Shown here: piece by piece, positions 18,481-26,000 of the stretch
Numbering within the stretch: the stretch's first letter is position 1
Layout: each line of letters opens with the position of its first letter
Source: UBA10324 sp038326325
GTDB taxonomy: Bacteria; Bacteroidota; Bacteroidia; Chitinophagales; UBA10324
Direction: 5' to 3'
NCBI GenBank assembly: GCA_038326325.1
Contig: JBBQJW010000006.1
Span: 98,684 to 162,683 of the forward strand
DNA: 64,000 bases
The notes under the pieces: model-generated
The model's database searches: none
Told to the model about the DNA's origin: nothing
The model's input: the letters and a program-made list of their open reading frames with translations, nothing else
Translations under genes and position numbers: made by a program

Positions 18481-19443
18481 ATGAGCAAATACATTCTGCT
18501 TTCTTTTTTTCTTGTTGCACTGTTACACTCTAATTTATGTGCGCAAAACCTTGTGCCGAATCCGAGTTTTGAGGATATGGTCGGTTGCCCGGATAATTTG
18601 GATGAGGTTAGCATGTGTGTTGGTTGGAGTTCGTTTGGTCGCACTCCAGATTATTTCAACTCTTGTAATCATTCATGGTTAGGTGTTCCTCAAAATGGTT
18701 TTGGTTATCAGAATGCCGCGAATGGAAATGCATATTGTGGTATTTGTACCTTTAATTTTCCTAATCCCATTCCATCATATAGGGAATTTGTTGGGAGAAC
18801 TCTTTCATCTCCATTAATTATTGGAGCAAAGTATTTTGTGAGTATTAAAGTTAGTCTTGCTGACAGTTCAAATTATGCCACAAATAATTTAGGAATATTA
18901 TTTTCAAATACACAATATAACGATACTTCTTCAACTCCTTCAAATAATATTTCTTCAATATATTCTACCTCTGTTATTCAAGATACATCTGAATGGAAAA
19001 TTATTTCGGGAATTTTTATTGCAGACTCATCATATAGCTTTATAATTATCGGGAATTTTTTCAATGATGCTAATACTGATACTTCCTTTGTTGGTTCAAA
19101 TTTCTCTCTAAATAGTCCTCATGAAGCATATTATTATATAGATGATGTTTGTGTTTCAACTGACTCATTAGAATGTGATTTAAATCCCGAAGGAATTTAC
19201 TCAACTACAAAAAATGAAATTAATATCTACCCAAACCCAGCAAGCAACAAAATCTATTTTAAGAACAACGCTCAAAATGAATTTGATTGTTCGTTAATTA
19301 ATATGATGGGAGAGGTTGTGGGTACATATACTGTTACAGCAGCAAACTCAATTGATGTTTCAACTATTCCGCAGGGCATTTATCTGCTTCAATTAAAATT
19401 CAGGAATCAACTGATTCAAAAGAAGCAAATCATCCTGCATTGA
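18481..19443 (+). CDS. T9SS-secreted NPSFED-type protein, array copy 1
   Basis: Secreted protein of 321 residues and unknown ligand. Signal peptide (MSKYILLSFFLVALLHSNLCAQ), then NLVPNPSFEDMVGCPDN, a jelly-roll/galactose-binding-like N-terminal motif widespread in Bacteroidota surface proteins, and YYIDDVCVS near residue 220 closing that domain. The last 70 or so residues are a type A sorting domain beginning NIYPNPASNKIYF. I use the ATG at 18481; a TTG two codons upstream is less likely. First of four head-to-tail paralogues whose ends are nearly identical. Confidence 0.85.
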   Translation: MSKYILLSFFLVALLHSNLCAQNLVPNPSFEDMVGCPDNLDEVSMCVGWSSFGRTPDYFNSCNHSWLGVPQNGFGYQNAANGNAYCGICTFNFPNPIPSYREFVGRTLSSPLIIGAKYFVSIKVSLADSSNYATNNLGILFSNTQYNDTSSTPSNNISSIYSTSVIQDTSEWKIISGIFIADSSYSFIIIGNFFNDANTDTSFVGSNFSLNSPHEAYYYIDDVCVSTDSLECDLNPEGIYSTTKNEINIYPNPASNKIYFKNNAQNEFDCSLINMMGEVVGTYTVTAANSIDVSTIPQGIYLLQLKFRNQLIQKKQIILH

Positions 19444-19445
19444 GC

Positions 19446-20399
19446 ATGAAAACATTTTCCCTTCTGCTTTCTTTTTTTCTTATTGCACTGTTACACTTTG
19501 GTTTAAATGCACAAAACCTTGTGCCGAATCCGAGTTTTGAGGATACTGTTGCTTGTCCTGATAATTTTGGTCAAATTGATAAAGCCGCAAATTGGTACTC
19601 ATTTGGACAAACTCCTGATTATCTCAACTCTTGTGGAATAGTTGGAGGCAGTGGAGTTCCTGTTAATTTCGGTGGTTATCAAGTTTCTTCGAATGGAAAT
19701 GCTTATATTGGAATCTACAATTCATATCCCCCATATACTCTTTATAGAGAGTATGCAGGGGCGCATTTATTAACTCCTCTTCTTGTAGGTACAAAATATT
19801 ATCTAAGTTTTAAAATAAACATGGCTAATAACTCAAGTGCTGCTTCCAATAATATGGGGGTTTTATTCTCCACTGTTTCATACAGCACTTTTAATTCGGT
19901 ACCGATAGTTAATCATGCCCAACTTTATTGCACTTCAATTATCTCCGATACCTCACATTGGATTAACATAGCAGGAAGCTTTATCGCTGATTCTGCCTTT
20001 CAATATATCATTGCAGGTAATTTTTTTAGTGATAGTAATACTAACTTCAATAATACATTTTGGAATCCTGATTATTTAAGCATCTCTTATTACTACATTG
20101 ATGATGTTTGTGTGTCAGCAGATTCTGCAACCTGTAATTCTGAAACCGGAGTAAAATCTATTTCAACATCGCCATTTAATATCTACCCCAACCCTGCAAA
20201 CAATAAAATCTATTTCAGCAACAATCCTCAAAATGAATTTGATTGTTCGTTAATTAATATGCTGGGAGAGGTGGTCGGTACATATCCTTCTACAAGAGCA
20301 AACTCAATTGATGTTTCAACTATCCCCGAAGGCATTTATCTGCTTCAATTAAAATTCAGGAATCAACTGATTCAAAAAAGGCAAATCATCCTGCATTGA
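19446..20399 (+). CDS. T9SS-secreted NPSFED-type protein, array copy 2
   Basis: Paralogue of copy 1, 317 residues: signal peptide MKTFSLLLSFFLIALLHFGLNAQ, NLVPNPSFEDTVACPDNF, a divergent central jelly-roll, YYIDDVCVS, and a sorting domain (NIYPNPANNKIYF...IDVSTIPEGIYLL) almost identical to those of copies 1 and 3. The stop of copy 1 and this ATG are separated by only 2 bp (TGA-gc-ATG), so the array is probably one transcript with translational re-initiation. The signal peptide region contains the TGTTACA motif, as in every copy. Confidence 0.85.
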   Translation: MKTFSLLLSFFLIALLHFGLNAQNLVPNPSFEDTVACPDNFGQIDKAANWYSFGQTPDYLNSCGIVGGSGVPVNFGGYQVSSNGNAYIGIYNSYPPYTLYREYAGAHLLTPLLVGTKYYLSFKINMANNSSAASNNMGVLFSTVSYSTFNSVPIVNHAQLYCTSIISDTSHWINIAGSFIADSAFQYIIAGNFFSDSNTNFNNTFWNPDYLSISYYYIDDVCVSADSATCNSETGVKSISTSPFNIYPNPANNKIYFSNNPQNEFDCSLINMLGEVVGTYPSTRANSIDVSTIPEGIYLLQLKFRNQLIQKRQIILH

Positions 20400-20401
20400 G
20401 T

Positions 20402-21370
20402 ATGAAAACATTTTTCCTTCCACTTTCTTTTTTTCTTGTTGCAGTGTTACACTTTGGTTTAAGTGCGCAAAACCTTGTGCCTAATCCGAGTTTTGAGGAT
20501 ACAGTGAGTTGCCCCTACGATTTAACATTGATTGATTATGCTCAAGGTTGGAGTTCTTATAGGATAACACCTGATTATTTTAATGCTTGCTGCCAAAATC
20601 CAATGGCAGGTGTGCCAAGAAATGAATGGGGGTATCAGTTTCCTGCGAGTGGAAATGCTTATATAGGAATTGAAACATGGGCAGCTGGATTTGGGCCAAA
20701 TTTGATGGAAATAGCTGGTTGCCAACTTTCGACTCCATTAGTAATTGGAACTAAATACTATCTAAGTATGAAAGTTTGTCGAACTGAGAAAAATATAATA
20801 GCGACAAATAATATTGGAATATCCTTTTCAACTGTCCCATATAATCAAACGGATACTGTTCCCATTAATAATACTTCTGCAATAAAAGCATCTTCAATAA
20901 TTACAGATACAACGAATTGGGTACTTGTAAAGGGTACTTTTGTGGCAGATTCTGCTTACGATTATGTGATGGTTGGGAATTTTTATGACGACCAACATAC
21001 CGACACTGTTTCTATTCCTACTGACACAACTAATTTGGGATGGCTCTTATTTGAGGCAATATATTATGTAGATGATGTATGTGTGTCATTAGATTCTTCA
21101 ACTTGTTTTGACTGGAATGTAGTTGAAACTTTTTCGAACTCTGATTTTAATATCTACCCCAACCCAGCAAGCAACAAAATCTATTTTAACAACAACACTC
21201 AAAACGAATTTGATTGCTCGTTAATTAATATGCTGGGAGAGTTGGTTGGTACATATCCTTCTATAAGCGCAAACTCAATTGATGTTTCAACTATTCCGGA
21301 AGGCATTTATCTACTTCAATTAAAATTCAGGAATCAACTGATTCAAAAGAAGCAAATCATCCTGCATTGA
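20402..21370 (+). CDS. T9SS-secreted NPSFED-type protein, array copy 3
   Basis: Third paralogue, 322 residues. Signal peptide MKTFFLPLSFFLVAVLHFGLSAQ, NLVPNPSFEDTVSCPYD, a central domain with extra cysteines (FNACCQNP), YYVDDVCVS, and the shared sorting domain ending NQLIQKKQIILH. It starts 2 bp after the stop of copy 2 (TGA-gt-ATG). The first 30 and last 70 residues are near-identical to the neighbours while the middle is far more divergent, which suggests gene conversion at the ends or diversifying selection in the middle. Confidence 0.85.
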   Translation: MKTFFLPLSFFLVAVLHFGLSAQNLVPNPSFEDTVSCPYDLTLIDYAQGWSSYRITPDYFNACCQNPMAGVPRNEWGYQFPASGNAYIGIETWAAGFGPNLMEIAGCQLSTPLVIGTKYYLSMKVCRTEKNIIATNNIGISFSTVPYNQTDTVPINNTSAIKASSIITDTTNWVLVKGTFVADSAYDYVMVGNFYDDQHTDTVSIPTDTTNLGWLLFEAIYYVDDVCVSLDSSTCFDWNVVETFSNSDFNIYPNPASNKIYFNNNTQNEFDCSLINMLGELVGTYPSISANSIDVSTIPEGIYLLQLKFRNQLIQKKQIILH

Positions 21371-21372
21371 GT

Positions 21373-21732
21373 ATGAAAACATTTTTCCTTCTGCTTTCTT
21401 TTTTTCTTGTTGCACTGTTACACTTTAATTTGAGTGCACAAAACCTTGTGCCCAACGGGAGTTTTGAGGATACTGTTGCTTGTCCATTAGATGTTGGACA
21501 AATATCTTATTGTCTTGGGTGGAATTCATATTTACTTTCACCTGATTATTTTAATCCATGCACCAATTCATTAGATGCTGGAATGCCAAATAATATGAGC
21601 GGATCACAATATCCTGCAACTGGTAATAGTTACTCTGGGCTTACAACTTTTTTTTCTAGTTCTACTCCGTTGCCGGTAACCCTTCCATCCGTTGTCCGGT
21701 CTCCCGACCGACAACTTGGTTTTGGGGGGTAA
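21373..21732 (+). pseudogene. T9SS-secreted NPSFED-type protein, array copy 4, truncated
   Basis: Starts like the other copies (MKTFFLLLSFFLVALLHFNLSAQNLVPNGSFEDT...) and is collinear with them to about residue 100 (nucleotide 21670). There the similarity stops. The final residues (VTLPSVVRSPDRQLGFGG) come from an unrelated hairpin element, and the frame ends at 21732. It lacks half of the jelly-roll and the whole sorting domain, so any product would be secreted across the inner membrane but not processed by T9SS. The middle also has NGSFED in place of NPSFED. Confidence 0.8.
21691..21715. repeat. REP-like hairpin at the truncation point of T9SS copy 4
   Basis: GTTGTCCGGTC / GACCGACAAC arms around a short CTCCC-type loop, with one bulged C. 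The hairpin lies exactly where copy 4 stops resembling its siblings. Similar small palindromes are typical of dispersed intergenic REP elements in Bacteroidota, so insertion of or recombination at such an element is the likely cause of the truncation. Confidence 0.6.
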
Positions 21733-21809
21733 ATGATTGCATTTGTTGTATGAACAATGCAATAAGTTATATGAAGAACTCAATTTCTTTCAGAATAAAT
21801 GCAAATAGT

Positions 21810-22000
21810 TTCGAAATGTTTTGCAAAACATTGGTGAGGAATTGAAATAACTTCGAAATGTTTCGCAAAAAATTCATGGAGAATGCAAATAACTTCGAAA
21901 TGTTTCGCAAAACATTCGAGAAGAATTCAAATAATTTCGAAATGTTTCGCAAAAAATTGATGGAGAATGCAAATAACTTCGAATTGTTTTGTTCGAAATT
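21810..22000. repeat. 42-bp tandem repeat (minisatellite), about 4.5 units
   Basis: The core TTCGAA(A/T)TGTTT recurs at 21810, 21852, 21894, 21936 and 21978, exactly 42 bp apart. Units alternate in their second half (AACATT-type versus AAATTxATGGAG-type), giving an 84-bp higher-order period. Each unit contains a near-palindrome; in the first it is perfect (AATGTTTTGCAAAACATT, 21815-21832). 42 bp is 14 codons, and both strands are open: the plus strand would give repeats of NNFEMFRKKLMENA, the minus strand NISKLF-type repeats. Whether either is translated cannot be told. Confidence 0.85.
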
Positions 22001-22117
22001 TATAAAAAATCACATTTTTATTCTATTTTATCAATATAGTCGATGGGTATAGTAACTTTTTTATGTTTCATAAGTAAAGAACCCTCGCCTGATAAAAAAA
22101 CAACAGGTTCAACAACA

Positions 22118-22747
22118 ATGAAAAGAATTTTCTTAAATTTTATTTTGGTTCCTAAACTCGGAACCAGCAAAATGACCGACGGAAATTTCATGGATTTTGT
22201 TAGCAGCATTATTCTTTCCGTAAAAGACAATGCAAACTTTACTAACGAGCAAACCGCTATCGGGGCACTCAAATTAAAGCTCGCCGATTTTATTGCAACA
22301 AAAGGCAAAATCAAGTACGGGCCTTCAGGAGCTGCCGCAGCCAAGGATGCTATTCGCGCCGAAATGGAACAAATGCTTAAGGCGCTTGCAATAGCTTGTG
22401 CCGACGAAGTGAATAATGATTTAGCTAAATTTTTAACAAGCGGTTTTTCTATTCGCGAACACCATGCTATAACCGGTTTGAAAGTTCCAACTGCGGTTAA
22501 ATTAAGTGTAGGCGCGTCTGATACTCAACTCGAGTTGTCTTTTAAAGGCGATGAAAAAGCATCGTACTATAAAATATGGATTGGCCTTGATACTGAATCG
22601 TTGCTGAATATGGTAACTACCACTGCTTCAAAACTTACTGTTACAGGTTGCAAACCGGGCGTACGCTATTATGTTCGCCTCGCTGCCTGCGGTAAAAAGG
22701 ATGTGATGAGTGCCTGGAGTTCTTTTGTGAGCCGCATAGCCGCTTAA
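22118..22747 (+). CDS. Small soluble protein: helical N-terminus plus Fn3-like C-terminus
   Basis: Not recognised by function. 209 residues from the ATG at 22118 (an in-frame ATG at 22043 would add a tail unlike the rest; one at 22172 is also possible). No signal peptide. Residues about 20-130 are predicted helical with Ala/Lys-rich heptads (DNANFTNEQTAIGALKLKL, AAAAKDAIRAEMEQML, KFLTSGFSIRE). Residues about 132-209 look like a fibronectin type III domain (LEVPTAVKLSVG-like strand, CKPGVRYYVRLAACG, AWSSFVS). Proteins of this layout recur in many Bacteroidota. It follows the 42-bp repeat and is followed by a strong terminator. Confidence 0.7.
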   Translation: MKRIFLNFILVPKLGTSKMTDGNFMDFVSSIILSVKDNANFTNEQTAIGALKLKLADFIATKGKIKYGPSGAAAAKDAIRAEMEQMLKALAIACADEVNNDLAKFLTSGFSIREHHAITGLKVPTAVKLSVGASDTQLELSFKGDEKASYYKIWIGLDTESLLNMVTTTASKLTVTGCKPGVRYYVRLAACGKKDVMSAWSSFVSRIAA

Positions 22748-22768
22748 GTTTTTTCTTAATACTGTTAC

Positions 22769-22800
22769 AGTCCGTTCTTCGAAAGAGGAACGGACTTTTT
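22769..22800 (+). terminator. Rho-independent terminator after the Fn3-like gene
   Basis: Stem AGTCCGTTC (22769-22777) / GAACGGACT (22788-22796) with a TTCGAAAGAG loop and a following T run. A CTGTTACAG motif abuts and overlaps the left arm (22763-22771). Confidence 0.88.
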
Positions 22801-23021
22801 TATTTTATATCTGCGGAAAATTGTTTGCGGGTTTAAATAACTCACAAACCTGAAGTTTATGTTTCCTGAAACTTATTGAGTTCAATTGTTACTATATACA
22901 AGCCATTAGAAAAATATAAGGCATTTCTAATATTAATAACATTAACTTGACTTTCGAAAGTTATTTAATTGATTTTTCATCAATGAATAATTTCAGATTC
23001 CAACCCCAAAACTCTAAGCGT

Positions 23022-26000
23022 ATGAAAAAAATTTACAATTTTATTACCCCTTATGGATTTAAAATAATTTCCAGAAATATTTTTCTTTTTCTTTTGATAA
23101 TAATTGGAATGCAAAGAAATTCTGTTGCACAGTTATCTACTAAATATACTTTCGTTTATAACGGAACCACAACTTATGCTTCAATAGGAGGTACGACTGT
23201 TACAGCAGCCGTAGGTACCGATGCAGTTTTCACTGCTATTCCTATTGGATTTACTTTTGCCTTTAACTGTAACAACTATACAACAGTAGGGTTAAGTACT
23301 AATGGTTTTTTGTGGTTTGGTTCAGGAACATGTTCCGCCACACAATATGCGCCTTTAAGTTCTCAGACTGGAGAGACAGGGGCAGTTGATGGAATTATTT
23401 CATTGTGGGGAGTAAATGTTACAAGTGGAAATCCTTTGAGGTATATTACTTCGGGGAGCTCACCAAACAGAATATTTACTGTTGAATGGAAAAATATTGG
23501 ACCTTCAACCGGAGGACTTGATTGCGAAATAAAACTCTATGAAACAAGTAATCAGGTAGAGTTAATTTATTGGGATAATTCTTATTTTCTTGGTGGAACT
23601 GCCACAGGACAAACGGGAATGCGAGGAAATGTTTTATCAGATTTTGTTAATAGAAAGGCTACTGGCGGTGGAGCAAACAATTGGTGTAGTTCAGCTGCCG
23701 GAACTTTAAACACTGATGTTTCCACTATAAACGCTACAACATCTTGTAACTATGCTACTTCAGCTTCTTCTCAGCAAATTACTTTCAGATATACATATTC
23801 ATCAGCCACATGCTGCACTCAACCAGGCTCTAATGCAACATCATTTGGATACGCAAATCTTGTTCCCGCATCGGGAACCGGAACAGTTGGATTCACAAGA
23901 GGTACTGGAGATGGCGGTGTCATTATGATTATAAAAGATGGCTCAGCACCAACAGGGCCATCAAACGGAACGGCATATATACCTGCTAACGCAAGTGCAG
24001 TTTATGGTAGCGGAACAGCTTTGGGTGGTGGATATTTAATTTTTGTGGAAAATGGTTCCGGCAGTGGTTTGAGAACCGTGAACTTGACCGGACTCACGAC
24101 AGGGCACAGCTATTACTTTGCTGTTTATGAATATAACGCGACGGCCACCTGTTATTTTGCGACTGCGCTGAGTGGTGGATTTTGTTACGGCCCTCCTCTG
24201 GCAACAACTGTTACACCTTCACCTACAACAGTATGTTTAGGAACCAGCACTACTTTAAGTTTAACGGGATTATCGGCCGGCGGATTCTATACTTATCAAT
24301 GGCAATATTCAGCAACTAACGGAAGTGGATATGCTACTGCAAGTGGAACTTCAACTAATTCAACTTATGGAACTCCAACTACATTGCCATCCGATCCTTC
24401 TTACTATGTAAGTCAGGTTACTTGCCCAAATACAGGTGATGTAACTCAATCATCCCAGGGAACAGTAAACTTAACAAGTTTTCTAAGTTGTTATTGCTCA
24501 AGCGGAATATTTGCAGCTGCAGCAACAGCAACTCGTGGAATTGTGAATGTTACACTTGTTGGAAATTCTGTAACGATAAATAATACTACAGCGGCAAATA
24601 CAACTTCTCCTTATTATACTTTATATTCATCACCCGTTGCAGATTTATCTGCATTATCTTCTTATAGTCTTCAGGTAAAAGTAGGAACACAGGCGGCAAA
24701 CAACTATGGTACCGCATGGATTGATTACGACCATAGTGGAACTTTTGGAGGATATAATATTTCTGGAACTGCAACTTCAGGAGGAAATTATAACAGCACA
24801 GGAACAGTGGAACGAATTGGTTCATTTGGCCCTGCGAATGCGAGTGTAATAACTACGCTCGCTTTTACTGTGCCTGGCTCATCATTAAGTGGTACTACAG
24901 GAATGCGTGTTTTGTATCGATATAATTCTTCTGCAGCAACAGTTGATGCTTGCGGTCCTGTATCAGGAGCTGCAACAACAGGAGGTGCGGGCGAAGTGGA
25001 AGATTACAGAGTTACAATTTCGACCTGTACCCCGCCAACTACTCAGGCAATAAATGCAAGTACAAGTTCTGTTACAACAACAACAGGAACAATAAGCTGG
25101 ATTCCTGGTAATGGAACAGGAGGAGATATTGTTGTACTTAGTCAGGGAAGCGCGGTGAATTCAAATCCGGTACAAGGAAATGTTTATACTCCGAACACAG
25201 CGTTTGGTGGCGGAACGCAAATAGGAACCGGAAATTATGTGATGTCACAAGGTGTAACAGGTACAGTAAATATTACAGGATTAATTTTAAACACAACATA
25301 TTATTATGCTATCTATACTTTTAGTAGTGGAGCTTTATGTTATAAAACCCCTGCATTAACAGGGAGTTTTACTACTTTAAACGGAGCCATGACTTATGTT
25401 TCAAGTACTACTAATCAACAAACTGGAAATGTTTCCCAAGGCGTGAGCAATCAGGCGATCGTTCAATTGCAAGTGGTGATGGGTTCAGGAACAAGTCCCG
25501 CTTTGAGTCTAACCTCATTAACTTTTAACACGAATGGAACCACGAATATTTCAGGAGATGTAACAGCCGCTCGAATCTGGTATACCGGAAATAGTTCTTC
25601 TTACGCTACTTCAACACAGTTCGGAACAACTGTAACAGTTTTCCCGGGAGGTTCAACTGCAATTCCGGTTACAGGTTCACAAACTCTTTTGCCAGGAACA
25701 AATTACTTCTGGGTTGCTTATGATATAAATATAGCTGCTACAATTGCGAATGTAGTTGATGCAGAATGCCCGACTATAACTATTGTTACACCGCAAACAC
25801 CAACTGTTACAGCGCCGGCCGGAAGCAGACCTATAGTAGCACTTGCTGGTATCGCCTGTGCATATACTGGATCCAATCAGACAATTGCCTTATCTACTAT
25901 TGTTGGTGTGGGTGGAACAACAACTATAGCTTCAGGAACTTCTATTGATGATAATAATTATTCATCGCAAAGTTTTCCTGCTGGATTTAATTTTGAATAT

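Noticed and set aside
21810..22000. CRISPR array
   Set aside because: The repeats are contiguous 42-bp units with no unique spacers, and no cas genes are in the window.
21367..22117. Retron or reverse-transcriptase-linked repeat
   Set aside because: The palindromic repeat is suggestive but no reverse-transcriptase gene or msr/msd-like layout is present.
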